DNA of 64,000 nucleotides from Affinundibacterium baiyunense (lineage in GTDB: Bacteria; Pseudomonadota; Gammaproteobacteria; Burkholderiales; Burkholderiaceae_D): NCBI RefSeq assembly GCF_018139645.1, contig NZ_JAGSPM010000001.1:1-64000 (forward strand). The letters are read 5' to 3'. Position 1 is the stretch's first letter; each line of letters opens with the position of its first letter. Of this stretch, positions 1-8,465 are shown piece by piece. A model generated the notes under the pieces. It saw only the letters and a list, made by a program, of their open reading frames with translations, did not search any database and was not told the DNA's origin. The position numbers were made by a program, and so were the translations under genes.

Positions 1-131
1 ATTGTGGATGAACGATTACAACGAGCAATGCCCACATGATTCACTCAACGGGATGACCCCTGTTGAATACCGATTGTTTCACCAACCTCAAAACTCTAGT
101 AATACTTGGCACTGATTGAGGGAGGTTTACA
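1..131 (+). mobile_element. Right end of an IS3-family insertion sequence (cut by window edge)
   Basis: The reading frame in the first 115 bases matches the extreme C-terminus of an IS3-family OrfB integrase. The element's terminal inverted repeat would lie just downstream of that stop. A sequence ending in gaggtttaca at 122-131 would read TGTAAACCTC from the other side, the TG...CA form expected of an IS3 end. The other end lies outside the window, so the inverted repeat and the target duplication cannot be checked and the boundary is a guess. Confidence 0.5.
2..115 (+). CDS. IS3-family transposase OrfB, C-terminal fragment
   Basis: This frame is open from the window edge to a TGA at 113-115 and encodes about 37 residues. 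It contains WMNDYNEQCPHDSLNGMTP followed by VEYR, the conserved ending of the DDE integrase domain (rve) of IS3-family OrfB proteins: the stretch after the catalytic Glu where a Trp, the YN pair, H-SL and the P-EY motif recur. The protein would cut and join IS ends. Whether the full transposase is intact cannot be judged, because all catalytic residues lie before position 1. It is the only transposase sequence in the window. Confidence 0.75.
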   Translation: MWMNDYNEQCPHDSLNGMTPVEYRLFHQPQNSSNTWH

Positions 132-417
132 TAGATATTTAATCTTCGCATCTTGATTTCCTTTTTTGTTTCGTTATCGTTTTAATTCCTCACTAATACC
201 CTATACATCACGAACTGATTTGTGTTTTAGAAGCGTGAGCTTTCTTGTGGTTGTTTTTGAATTATTTAATAGTTTGGTTTCGCTTGATGCCTAATTAGTT
301 CGATTTGCTTTAGATTTGAACCTAGTTTCATAAATGAAGTCCGAGCTTATGTTTGTATAATGCTGCTAACGCAGTATTTTCACGCTTTATTTATATTGAT
401 AAAAGAGAGGGCGGTTT
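116..417. other. Intergenic region between IS end and amidohydrolase gene
   Basis: About 300 AT-rich bases with no convincing reading frame. The left part probably holds the IS terminus. The right part holds the probable promoter and the ribosome binding site (agagaggg at 404-411) of the following gene. No RNA gene or repeat was recognised. Confidence 0.5.
356..361 (+). promoter_or_regulatory. Probable -10 box (TATAAT) for the amidohydrolase gene
   Basis: A perfect TATAAT lies 56 bases before the start codon at 418. No good -35 hexamer sits 16-18 bases upstream, so it may be a weak or activator-dependent promoter. The assignment rests on the -10 match alone. Confidence 0.35.
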
Positions 418-3400
418 ATGAGTAATTTTGTTGCTCGACTATTTTGGGGATTCATGGTGCTAGCTTCAACCGAGGTTCTCGCTTCAGATGCAGCTAAAAA
501 GAAATGGGATGTCAATAGCGTACCAGGCCAAGGAAAAACGATAAACTTGGATACGAAGACAGGTACGTGGATGACAGTGGATGTTAGTCCCGACGGTCAA
601 ACTATTGTATTTGATTTGTTGGGCGATTTGTATGTAATGCCTGTGACAGGTGGTGTCGCGAAAGCTTTAACACATACTATGGCTTGGGAGATGCAAGCAA
701 GATTTTCGCCAGATGGTAAGCAAATCGCCTATATGTCAGATGCCGGAGGCGGCGACAATATTTGGGTAATGAACGTGGATGGTAGTAATGCTAGGGCAGT
801 AACGAAAGAGGATTTTCGTCTGTTAAATAATCCGGTGTGGCATCCAAATGGGCAGTATATTGCAGCTCGTAAACACTATTCTGGAACGCGTTCTTTAGGA
901 TCTGGTGAAATCTGGATGTATCACGTCAGTGGTGGTTCAGGTGTACAAATCAACGAAAAACCAAATTGGCAGAAAGATCTCGGCGAACCTGCATTTTCGC
1001 CTGACGGTCGCTATATCTATTATTCACAAGATACGACAGGCGGCTCTACATTTGAATATAACAAAAATTCGAATGCGCAAATTTATCAAATATTTAGAAA
1101 AGATTTGAAAGATGGTAAGACGATTTCGTTTGTGAACGGGCCTGGAGGCGCCGTGCGTCCGACTCCATCACCAGACGGAAAATACTTGGCTTTTGTTCGT
1201 CGCGTTAGAAATCAAAGCACTTTATTTCTTAAAGATTTGAAGAGCGGAGAAGAGTTTCCTGTGTGGGATAAACTTGAGCGTGATATGCAAGAAGCTTGGG
1301 CGATACATGGAGTTTATCCAGCATTTTCTTGGATGCCTGATGCAAAGAAACTTGTACTTTGGGCGCAAGGGAAAATTTGGCAAATTGATCCATTTAATAA
1401 GACGGAGCGAGAAATCGCTTTTCATGTCAAAGATAGCCGTGAAATTCGTGATGCTGTGAGATTTGAGACACCAGTTGCAAAAGATGAATTTGACGTGAAG
1501 CAGTTACGTTGGGTGAATGTATCGCCAAAGGGGGATCGTGTAATCTACTCCGCACTTGGCCATCTTTATATCCGAGAGTTACCAAACGGAGTAGCGCGTC
1601 GTTTGACCAAGCAGAATGAGCACTTTGAATATTTCCCGCAATTCTCGCGTGACGGGCAAAGTATCGTTTTTGCGACTTGGGACGATGTGAAACTAGGTTC
1701 TGTGCGCACGATGGATTTGCGCACGGGGCAAGAGACTATTCTCACAAAAGAACCTGGTAAATATTCTGATGTGACTATGTCACCGGATGGCAAGCAAGTT
1801 GTGTTTGTGAAATCTCGCGGCGGTTACTTAACCTCGCCTTGGCATAGCATGGAAACTGGCGTTTTTGTGGTTTCAACTGATGCAAAAGCAACCCCAAGAA
1901 AAATCGCTGAAGATGGCAATGCACCACAATTCGCCAATGAAAATGATGTTGTTTATCTGACCCGAACACGATATACGGGAGAAGTTGATTGGTCCACTTC
2001 TTTGTTTAGACTTAAGTTAGATAAGAGTGAAGATGTGGCTGTTGCAAAAGGCGACTTTGTATCAGCGTTTTCAGTATCACCTGATGGTAAGTGGCTTGCT
2101 TTCAATGAGCGGTTTCATGCTTACGTGATGCCTATGCCTTTAGTTGGCAAGGCATTGAACGTGGGAGCGAAAGGCGATGCACTACCAGTGAAACAGTTAG
2201 ATGTGAATGCAGGTGATTATTTGCATTGGTCAGGTGATAGTCAGAAGATTCATTTTGCACTTGGCGATGAATTATTCACGACTGCGTTGAGTGATACTTT
2301 TGCTTTTGTAGCAGGGGCGCCGAAAGAGTTGCCGAAAGCGGCCGCAAATGGTGTGAAAATTGGATTCCGTGAAGCTGCCGATAAGCCCAATGGAATTACT
2401 GTGCTGTCGGGTGCTCGCGTCGTGACAATGAAGGGCGATGAGGTCATTGAAAATGCGCGAATTATTATTAAGGATAATCGCATTACCGAAATTGGATCAG
2501 CAAGCAGTGTTGTGGTGCCTGCCGGAGCGAAAGTAATTAATGTCAGTGGTAAGACGATTATCCCAGGATTAGTGGATGTGCATTGGCATGGTGGTATGGG
2601 GGAAAGTGAAATTATTCCGCAGCAAAGTTGGGTAAATTACGCCTCGCTCGCTTTTGGTGTGACGACGATCCATGATCCATCGAATGATACAAGTGAAATA
2701 TTTACCCACAGTGAAATGCAAAAGGCTGGTAAGGTTGTTGCGCCGCGAATTTTTTCAACCGGAACAATTTTGTATGGCGCAAAAGCGAACTTTAGTGCCG
2801 TGGTAAACAGCTTAGATGATGCATTAACGCACATGAGACGACTGAAGGCGGCTGGTGCGATTTCTGTGAAAAGCTATAACCAACCGCGTCGTGAGCAACG
2901 TCAGCAAATCTTAGAAGCAGCAAGACAAACTGGCATGATGGTAGTGCCAGAAGGTGGCTCACTTTTCCAGCACAATATGACTATGGTGATAGATGGTCAT
3001 ACAGGTGTTGAGCATTCAATTCCAGTTGCGAACGCTTACGATGACGTGAAACAACTTTGGTCGCAGACTCAAGTTGGGTACACGCCAACTTTGATCGTCG
3101 GTTATGGTGGATTGGATGGTGAACATTACTGGTATGCGCGCACTGATGTATGGAAGCATCCAATTTTGTCTAAGTACGTACCGCGCTCTGTGTTAGAGCC
3201 ACGTAGCGTCAGAAGATTAACTGCACCCGAAGAGGACTTTAATGTCTTCAAGGTCGCACGAACAGCTACTGAGTTGCAACGCGCTGGCGTTCCAGTTAAC
3301 TTAGGTGCACATGGACAGCGCGAAGGATTGGGCGCACATTGGGAAATGTGGACGCTTGGTCGGGGCGGTATGACACCATTAGAGGTCATTCGAGCCTCAA

Positions 3401-3681
3401 CTTTGAATGGTGCTAAATATCTTGGTATGGATAAAGATATTGGTTCTTTAGAGGTGGGTAAATTGGCTGACTTAGTGATTCTGAATGGCGATGTTTTGAA
3501 AGATATTCGTCAGTCCGACCAAATCGCTCAAGTGATGATTAACGGTCGCCTCTATGATGCTGACACCATGAATGAAGTCGGTTTGCGAAACAAACCAAGG
3601 AAAGCTTTTTTCTTCGAGGGTAAAAACAGCGCTACTGTTCCTGTTAACGTAGAAACTTATGGTGATGGTCACGGCCATTAA
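418..3681 (+). CDS. Exported TolB-propeller / amidohydrolase fusion protein
   Basis: A 1087-residue protein. The N-terminus (basic, then hydrophobic, ending LASTEVLA-S) looks like a Sec signal peptide, so it probably acts in the periplasm. Residues about 50-620 carry repeated SPDG/SPDGK blades typical of TolB/WD40-like (PD40) beta-propellers. Residues about 660-1060 form an amidohydrolase-superfamily metal hydrolase: the HWH pair (H722, H724) follows IPGLVDV, a candidate metal-bridging Lys is K818, and later His ligands include H866 (VEHS) and H965 (GAHG). The C-terminal IGSLEVGKLADLVIL block is the usual beta-sandwich closure. The family is annotated as imidazolonepropionase-like or prolidase-like hydrolases; the substrate is unknown, though a peptide or cyclic amide is plausible. 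The start is supported by agagaggg 6 bases upstream. It stands alone, between an IS end and a strong terminator. Confidence 0.85.
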   Translation: MSNFVARLFWGFMVLASTEVLASDAAKKKWDVNSVPGQGKTINLDTKTGTWMTVDVSPDGQTIVFDLLGDLYVMPVTGGVAKALTHTMAWEMQARFSPDGKQIAYMSDAGGGDNIWVMNVDGSNARAVTKEDFRLLNNPVWHPNGQYIAARKHYSGTRSLGSGEIWMYHVSGGSGVQINEKPNWQKDLGEPAFSPDGRYIYYSQDTTGGSTFEYNKNSNAQIYQIFRKDLKDGKTISFVNGPGGAVRPTPSPDGKYLAFVRRVRNQSTLFLKDLKSGEEFPVWDKLERDMQEAWAIHGVYPAFSWMPDAKKLVLWAQGKIWQIDPFNKTEREIAFHVKDSREIRDAVRFETPVAKDEFDVKQLRWVNVSPKGDRVIYSALGHLYIRELPNGVARRLTKQNEHFEYFPQFSRDGQSIVFATWDDVKLGSVRTMDLRTGQETILTKEPGKYSDVTMSPDGKQVVFVKSRGGYLTSPWHSMETGVFVVSTDAKATPRKIAEDGNAPQFANENDVVYLTRTRYTGEVDWSTSLFRLKLDKSEDVAVAKGDFVSAFSVSPDGKWLAFNERFHAYVMPMPLVGKALNVGAKGDALPVKQLDVNAGDYLHWSGDSQKIHFALGDELFTTALSDTFAFVAGAPKELPKAAANGVKIGFREAADKPNGITVLSGARVVTMKGDEVIENARIIIKDNRITEIGSASSVVVPAGAKVINVSGKTIIPGLVDVHWHGGMGESEIIPQQSWVNYASLAFGVTTIHDPSNDTSEIFTHSEMQKAGKVVAPRIFSTGTILYGAKANFSAVVNSLDDALTHMRRLKAAGAISVKSYNQPRREQRQQILEAARQTGMMVVPEGGSLFQHNMTMVIDGHTGVEHSIPVANAYDDVKQLWSQTQVGYTPTLIVGYGGLDGEHYWYARTDVWKHPILSKYVPRSVLEPRSVRRLTAPEEDFNVFKVARTATELQRAGVPVNLGAHGQREGLGAHWEMWTLGRGGMTPLEVIRASTLNGAKYLGMDKDIGSLEVGKLADLVILNGDVLKDIRQSDQIAQVMINGRLYDADTMNEVGLRNKPRKAFFFEGKNSATVPVNVETYGDGHGH

Positions 3682-3720
3682 GCGAGTTTTCTATTGTTGT
3701 TAGAACTTACTTGATAAAAA

Positions 3721-3743
3721 AATGCCGCTTTTTAAGCGGCATT
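3721..3743. terminator. Rho-independent terminator after the amidohydrolase gene
   Basis: AATGCCGCTT, loop TTT, AAGCGGCATT: a perfect 10-bp stem preceded by an A run and followed by TTTG. It lies 40 bases past the stop codon at 3681. The A/T symmetry means it could work in either direction. Confidence 0.85.
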
Positions 3744-3964
3744 TTTGTTGGTTTTACGATGTTTTACATCTAATGTTCGAGTTTTTCTAACTTACGCAAG
3801 TTGCCGTGCATAATTTGGTGTTACTTGTTTAAGTATTGTTTCTAAATCCCTGATAAAGATAGTGCCTCTTATCTGTTTTTAGGTGCAAATACTTTAGAAT
3901 AGAGGGTTAGCGTAAAACGATGTGAACAGTCGCATCAATGTCGTCATTTAAGCGAGAAAAACAG

Positions 3965-5083
3965 ATGAAATTATCAAACACTCAAGAAATTGTCGAAGAG
4001 TTACGTGCGGGGCGCATGGTAATCTTAGTTGATGAAGAAGATCGTGAAAATGAAGGCGATTTGGTTTTGGCTGCAGAATTCGTCACACCGGAAGCGATTA
4101 ATTTCATGGCAAAATTTGGCCGCGGATTAATATGTTTAACATTAACCGAAGAACGTTGCGAAGAACTTAATTTGCCGATGATGGCAACCCGGAATGGCAC
4201 TGCTTATGGAACAAACTTTACAGTTTCCATTGAAGCGGCAGAGGGAGTGACAACTGGAATCTCTGCTGCGGACCGGGCACGTACTATACAAGTAGCTGTT
4301 GATCCTAAAATGACAGCAGAAGATATCGTGCAACCAGGGCATATTTTCCCTTTGAAAGCGCAAAAAGGTGGTGTGTTAATGCGCGCTGGCCATACTGAAG
4401 CAGGTTGTGATTTAGCTGAACTAGCAGGTCTTAACCCTTCGGCTGTGATATGTGAAATCATGAAAGATGATGGAACGATGGCTCGTCTGCCAGATTTGAT
4501 GGTTTTTGCCGAGACCCATGGCTTGAAGATTGGTACGATTGCTGATCTGATTCGATATCGTAGTCAAAATGAAAGCATGGTACAGCGGATTGCAGAGCGC
4601 GAAATGCATACAGCGCACGGTAGCTTTCAAGCAATTGTGTACAGAGATATTCCTAGTAAATCAGCTCATCTAGCTTTAGTGCATGGACAAATTCAGAGTG
4701 CGAAAGAGTCTTTGGTGCGCGTGCATCAGCCAGTCTCGATTTTGGACTTACTTGAATCCGAGGTGTCAACGCACTCTTGGAGTATTGCGAATGCCTTAGC
4801 TGCAATCAAGCAAGCAGACAATGGGGTGATGGTACTGCTAAATTGTGAGGAAACAGCTGAGCAGCTATTTGCGCAATTTAATGCCTTGAAATCACCCGAG
4901 GTGAAGCCGCAAGGTCGAGCCGCAAGAATGGATTTAAGAACGTATGGAATCGGAGCGCAGATCCTGAAGGATGTTGGCGTTGGGCAAATGAAATTGCTGG
5001 CAAATCCTCGCAAGATGCCATCGATGACAGGATTTAATTTAGAAGTCACTGGTTATATGGATAGCCCAGTAACTAAGCCATAA
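3965..5083 (+). CDS. ribB: 3,4-dihydroxy-2-butanone-4-phosphate synthase with degenerate GTP cyclohydrolase II-like domain (RibBX type)
   Basis: Converts ribulose 5-phosphate to the four-carbon precursor of lumazine in riboflavin synthesis. Residues 1-205 are a complete RibB domain with the acidic metal/substrate loop [10 protein letters not shown] (23-32) and the [14 protein letters not shown] block. Residues 210-372 resemble RibA but lack the zinc-binding Cys motif (C-x10-C-x-C) of real GTP cyclohydrolase II; the equivalent stretch reads [12 protein letters not shown], with no Cys, so this half is probably not catalytic. That is the RibBX architecture known from proteobacteria. I chose the ATG at 3965 rather than 3938 because it starts with the canonical [13 protein letters not shown] and follows a purine-rich gcgagaaaaa. 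A separate ribA must exist elsewhere. ribH and nusB follow. No FMN riboswitch was recognised upstream. Confidence 0.92.
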   Translation: MKLSNTQEIVEELRAGRMVILVDEEDRENEGDLVLAAEFVTPEAINFMAKFGRGLICLTLTEERCEELNLPMMATRNGTAYGTNFTVSIEAAEGVTTGISAADRARTIQVAVDPKMTAEDIVQPGHIFPLKAQKGGVLMRAGHTEAGCDLAELAGLNPSAVICEIMKDDGTMARLPDLMVFAETHGLKIGTIADLIRYRSQNESMVQRIAEREMHTAHGSFQAIVYRDIPSKSAHLALVHGQIQSAKESLVRVHQPVSILDLLESEVSTHSWSIANALAAIKQADNGVMVLLNCEETAEQLFAQFNALKSPEVKPQGRAARMDLRTYGIGAQILKDVGVGQMKLLANPRKMPSMTGFNLEVTGYMDSPVTKP

Positions 5084-5190
5084 ATTGTGCTATCTGCATG
5101 TTGATTGCTTTGTAAATATCGAATAGCTGAAAGTTACAGCGCTTAATTATAGAATTTGTTATAGCCAAAATGGTTTAAGAGGGAAAAAAT

Positions 5191-5691
5191 ATGACAGTCG
5201 GACACTATGAATCAAATCTGGATGGCGCAGGAGTGCGAGTCGGTATTGTACAGGCGCGATTTAACGAAAATGTCGGTGCTGGTTTGCTCGATGCTTGTTT
5301 GACAGAGTTAAGCAGATTGGGCGTATTAGATGAAGATATCCTCCACGTGACGGTTCCAGGTGCCTTAGAAGTACCATTGGCTTTGCAAAAATTGGCTGCG
5401 ACACATCAATTTGATGCTTTAATTGCGTTGGGGGCGGTGATACGAGGCGAGACTTACCATTTCGAACTTGTTTCGAATGAATCTGGTGCTGGAATTACTC
5501 GTGTTGGACTGGATACAGGTATTCCAATTGCCAATGCGATTTTGACGACGGAAAATGATGAACAAGCAGAAGTTCGTATGCGTGAAAAGGGTGCAGACGC
5601 AGCGCGAGTTGCCGTAGAAATGGCTAATTTGACTTTGGCATTAGAAGAACTCGCTGAGGCGACTGAAGGTATCGAGTTTGATCAAGAATAA
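5191..5691 (+). CDS. ribH: 6,7-dimethyl-8-ribityllumazine synthase
   Basis: Penultimate enzyme of riboflavin synthesis: condenses the RibB product with 5-amino-6-ribitylaminouracil, usually as an icosahedral assembly in the cytosol. The 166 residues show the family landmarks in order: [12 protein letters not shown] near the N-terminus (aromatic substrate stack), [24 protein letters not shown] with the catalytic His in the YHFE block, and [15 protein letters not shown]. Length is normal. aagaggg lies 8 bases before the ATG. It follows ribB by 107 bases and precedes nusB, the common proteobacterial rib-nusB order, so the three are probably co-transcribed. Confidence 0.96.
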   Translation: MTVGHYESNLDGAGVRVGIVQARFNENVGAGLLDACLTELSRLGVLDEDILHVTVPGALEVPLALQKLAATHQFDALIALGAVIRGETYHFELVSNESGAGITRVGLDTGIPIANAILTTENDEQAEVRMREKGADAARVAVEMANLTLALEELAEATEGIEFDQE

Positions 5692-5805
5692 ATTTGTTTG
5701 CTACTTGAATTGAATCACAAGAAGTAAGCAACGGTGAATAAAGGCGGATAATGGTCAGCAACAGCAAGTGACCGTACGTCAAAAAAAGAAAATATAGGAA
5801 AAACA

Positions 5806-6270
5806 ATGACAGTTAATACTCAACATGCGAATCCAAATAAAACTCGCTCACCGCGTCATCGCGCGCGCGAGTTTGCGCTACAAGGAATCTATCAATGGCT
5901 TCTCAATAATGAAGATTCTGGTGTAATCGACGCACATATTCGCGAGGCTCATGGCTTTGATAAAGCAGACCGTGAACATTTCGACGCTTTGTTGCATGGT
6001 GCGATAAATCAATCCATTCAACTGCGTGAAGAATTTGTTCCGTTTATTGATCGCGGAATCGCTGAGTTGTCACCAATTGAGCATGCGGCTTTGCTCATTG
6101 GCGCGTATGAAATGAAAAATCATATCGAAATTCCCTATCGCGTTATCATTAATGAAGCAGTTGAACTGACCAAATCGTTTGGTGGTCAAGATGGGCACAA
6201 ATATGTCAACGGTGTGCTGGATAAATTAGCAGCACGTCTGCGAACGGTAGAAGTGGAAAATAAGAAGTGA
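5806..6270 (+). CDS. nusB: Transcription antitermination protein NusB
   Basis: RNA-binding factor that, with NusE (S10), joins the rRNA antitermination complex. The 154-residue all-helical protein begins after a basic leader with [19 protein letters not shown] (the arginine-rich boxA-binding region). It ends with the conserved [34 protein letters not shown] short ataggaaaaac precedes the ATG. It is the last gene of the ribB-ribH-nusB unit and is followed by a terminator. thiL, a frequent downstream neighbour in proteobacteria, is absent here. Confidence 0.96.
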   Translation: MTVNTQHANPNKTRSPRHRAREFALQGIYQWLLNNEDSGVIDAHIREAHGFDKADREHFDALLHGAINQSIQLREEFVPFIDRGIAELSPIEHAALLIGAYEMKNHIEIPYRVIINEAVELTKSFGGQDGHKYVNGVLDKLAARLRTVEVENKK

Positions 6271-6328
6271 TTTTGGTGTGTTGCTCACAGTCTAAAGTTA
6301 GTGGGCGTAAGCAAGCTGCAATAAAAAA

Positions 6329-6353
6329 ACCGCTCATTTGAGAGCGGTTTTTT
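6329..6353 (+). terminator. Rho-independent terminator of the ribB-ribH-nusB unit
   Basis: CCGCTC (6330-6335), loop ATTTGA, GAGCGG (6342-6347), followed by seven T and preceded by seven A. It lies 60 bases after the nusB stop and faces the convergent DUF3224 gene, so it may serve both strands. Confidence 0.88.
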
Positions 6354-6380
6354 TATTGGTGATTTGATGAATGAGCATAA

Positions 6381-6767
6381 TCAATCGAAGCTATATTCCA
6401 GAAGTACCTGAGAGTTATCTGAGCCAGTTGTACTCCAAGTCGTTCTGCCGTGTCCTTTCATGCCTGCGAAATCGCCCGTGCCAGAGCCAGAAATGACATT
6501 CAGTGTACTGATAGATAACCCCGATTTCATTGATCCTATGTGTTGCAGAATAAAGCCGCCAACACGATTACCAATTCTTCCGTTTAGATACTCCAGTCCG
6601 ACAAAGTTTGATGTTCCAGAATCGCTGGCGAATGCTAGGCATTCAAATCGGGATTCTGCTTCAATATCTCCTAAATATTTATGTGTTAATTTTGATCTTC
6701 GAAGCCCTGTTGTTATGTCGAGTTTTTCGTCGATCCCAAAAAGCTTTACTGTGCCACAAGCTAACAT
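6381..6767 (-). CDS. DUF3224 family protein
   Basis: A 128-residue protein resembling the DUF3224 family, small beta-barrel proteins of unknown function. Family hallmarks are seen in order: a Gly-rich strand with FVGLEYLNGRIGNRVGGF, the FILQHIGSM block, and the GSGTGDFAGMKGHGR motif near the C-terminus, ending in an LEYSFD strand. The start is the second in-frame ATG, at 6767: a very strong GGGGGAGG lies 7 bases before it, whereas the upstream ATG at 6791 has none. No signal peptide is visible. It is monocistronic, convergent with nusB, and preceded by an imperfect palindrome that may be an operator. Biochemical role unknown. Confidence 0.8.
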   Translation of the reverse strand: MLACGTVKLFGIDEKLDITTGLRRSKLTHKYLGDIEAESRFECLAFASDSGTSNFVGLEYLNGRIGNRVGGFILQHIGSMKSGLSISTLNVISGSGTGDFAGMKGHGRTTWSTTGSDNSQVLLEYSFD

Positions 6768-6812
6768 TTTGCTTTCCTCCCCCGAATGCATAAAGTTTTG
6801 GTTTTATTTGTG

Positions 6813-6839
6813 ACATGATTAGAATTATCTAAATCATGT
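6813..6839. promoter_or_regulatory. Imperfect palindrome upstream of the DUF3224 gene, possible operator
   Basis: ACATGATTAGA and TCTAAATCATGT are reverse complements apart from a single extra T, separated by four bases. The palindrome lies 46 bases before the chosen start of the DUF3224 gene, where a promoter or operator would be expected. No matching regulator gene is adjacent. Confidence 0.35.
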
Positions 6840-7222
6840 TTGAATGCTTGTTTTGCGATTTTTTATGTTTTGAATCCGTTTTTTATCGATACTATTCGGA
6901 CTTGAGTCTCTTGTTTGTATCGCAAAAACTTATTTCGCAAATTCAGCACCACGACTACCTAAATATCCATTTGACGAATGTTTTGTAATGGATCTTTTTA
7001 TTGTTTAAAAAATATTCTAACGTAAAGAATCGACAACAAAAATGAGATTTTAATAATTCTCAGTTTTTTCTTTGATTCTAACGATCATTAGTCGTGTGAT
7101 TGTCACACTAAAGATGGATTCTAAATAAGCTGCAAATCGAAATCTCGATTTAGATTTAGTAGATTTACTCGAATTGAAACTTTAGGGTGGAAGAGGAGGG
7201 GACGGTCTAGCAGTTTATCGTT

Positions 7223-7268
7223 TGACATTTGCCGAACGGCTTTTAGTAAGCCATTTCGGTAAATGTCA
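7223..7268. terminator. Long hairpin just past the lytic transglycosylase stop
   Basis: TGACATTTGCCGAA pairs with TTCGGTAAATGTCA (one wobble), and inside it GGCTT pairs with AAGCC around a TTAGT loop. This gives about 19 paired positions with only small interior bulges. It begins 20 bases after the stop of the minus-strand transglycosylase gene. No T run follows on the minus strand, so a simple intrinsic terminator is uncertain; mRNA 3'-end protection or a dispersed repeat are alternatives. Confidence 0.5.
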
Positions 7269-7288
7269 TCTTCATTTTTGAAGAGATA

Positions 7289-8230
7289 TTAAATGCCGGC
7301 AACTTGATCTGAGTTAATCGCTGCTTGCTGGGTCATTTCATTTGGACGTTTTTCATTCGACTCAAGTGGACGCGAAATAGGAGTCGGTTTTGCTGTTGTC
7401 GCATAAATTGATACGGATTTTCCAGCGGCGACGTCTTTGAGGCGCTTGTATTCTGCCATCACTAGACTGCCATAGCCGCCATCAGTTTCCATATCTGCAG
7501 CGCCAACATAGCGTTTCAATCCAGCTTCGATTGAACCCGCGCTACTCACGTATTCTTTGAGAATCGATGCACCGACTTTAATATTGGCGACAGGGTTTAA
7601 AGCTGCTTTAACACCACCTAATTCCGAAAAACGTTCGTGATGTACCTTGGACATGACTTGCATCAAGCCTTGCGCGCCAACTGGGCTTTCTGAAAAAGGA
7701 TTGAAGCGTGATTCGATTGCAATCACCGATAAAATCAAAAGCGGATCTAGCTTGATTTCTTTTGCTGTTAAGTAGGTTGCTGAGACCAGCATATCGATTG
7801 CTTCATCCGCGACGCGATAACGCTTCGACAGCCAATTCGTGACTAACTGCTGTTGGCGTTGAGTGCCGATCAATGCTTTGTAGTTTGAGTCAGAACCAAA
7901 TTCTGTCGCTGATTCATCATTGTTGACCTGAGAAACAAGCTGTGGAGTCGCCATCAACATGGCTAAATCTGGTGCCGCTACTTTTTCTTGCGCGACACTA
8001 GTAATGTCTTCACCAAATGGAGAAAGGGCACGAAACTTTTCCGCTAACTCAGGATTAAAGAACATACTACTCAGAACAATTAATGCTAACAGTCCTAAGC
8101 CGGATGTGATGTGTAAAACGGTAGTCAGTGCGCTGACTTTAGATTTGCTTGCTAGTAGCCGTGCCATCTCTTTTTCTGCAGATATGCACTTGCTCGGTGA
8201 GCGAGCTGTTAAAATCAAATTATGAAGCAT
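7289..8230 (-). CDS. Membrane-anchored lytic transglycosylase (SLT domain)
   Basis: Cleaves the glycan strands of peptidoglycan. The 313-residue protein has an N-terminal cytoplasmic stretch, one hydrophobic anchor at about residues 38-58 (VLHITSGLGLLALIVLSSMFF) and a C-terminal SLT domain. That domain has the catalytic-Glu motif AIESRFNPFSESPVGAQGLMQ split by the usual S-x-x-G-A-x-G-L-M-Q pattern, then the NPVANIKVGASILKEYV and Y-G blocks. The start at 8230 is fixed by AGGAGG five bases upstream; the longer frame to 8293 has no such signal. The 5' leader is unusual (hairpin array at 8311-8486), suggesting post-transcriptional control. Likely role: local wall opening or remodelling; no adjacent secretion genes explain it further. 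Confidence 0.88.
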   Translation of the reverse strand: MLHNLILTARSPSKCISAEKEMARLLASKSKVSALTTVLHITSGLGLLALIVLSSMFFNPELAEKFRALSPFGEDITSVAQEKVAAPDLAMLMATPQLVSQVNNDESATEFGSDSNYKALIGTQRQQQLVTNWLSKRYRVADEAIDMLVSATYLTAKEIKLDPLLILSVIAIESRFNPFSESPVGAQGLMQVMSKVHHERFSELGGVKAALNPVANIKVGASILKEYVSSAGSIEAGLKRYVGAADMETDGGYGSLVMAEYKRLKDVAAGKSVSIYATTAKPTPISRPLESNEKRPNEMTQQAAINSDQVAGI

Positions 8231-8300
8231 ACAACCTCCTGAATTGTCGAGAAGTGTCACGCATAAATACCTGTATTGAATATTCATGCACATCTACGAA

Positions 8301-8465
8301 TCAGAAACATCGTCTTAGAATCAGAATGTCTGATATCCATCTAAGACGCCGGAGTTCCCCATTCTTTTCGGTCTTGCTATGGCATGGCAGAAAAGAATGA
8401 ATAACGAAATTCGGGTTGAGGCTTTCGCCTTGATTGATGTAAGGAGATTTGTAGTCCTTACTCAT
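8301..8465 (-). CDS. Possible leader ORF of 54 codons inside the transglycosylase leader
   Basis: An uninterrupted frame starting ATG at 8465 (MSKDYKSPYINQGESL...) and ending TGA at 8301-8303. It covers four of the five leader hairpins, with the first hairpin abutting its start. The peptide is polar and basic at its end (ELRRLRW, LILRRCF) and resembles nothing I know. No good Shine-Dalgarno precedes it; the nearest purines are locked in the first hairpin. It may be a regulatory leader peptide or chance. Confidence 0.25.
   Translation of the reverse strand: MSKDYKSPYINQGESLNPNFVIHSFLPCHSKTEKNGELRRLRWISDILILRRCF

Larger units (their letters stand above)
6768..7288. other. Long AT-rich spacer with several inverted repeats
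   Basis: About 520 bases without a credible gene. It holds an imperfect palindrome at 6813-6839 before the DUF3224 gene, a short perfect one at 7094-7108 (GTGTGA TTG TCACAC), a 7-bp stem at 7134-7151 (AAATCGA/TCGATTT) and a long hairpin at 7223-7268. No RNA family was recognised. Confidence 0.5.

Noticed and set aside
3744-3964. Possible FMN riboswitch upstream of the riboflavin gene
   Set aside because: The conserved FMN-element blocks (such as AGGGTGAAATTCCCGACC) are not present in the 220 bases before ribB.
6460-6813. A 117-codon plus-strand frame over the DUF3224 gene
   Set aside because: The minus-strand frame matches a known family and has a very strong ribosome binding site; the plus-strand one has neither.
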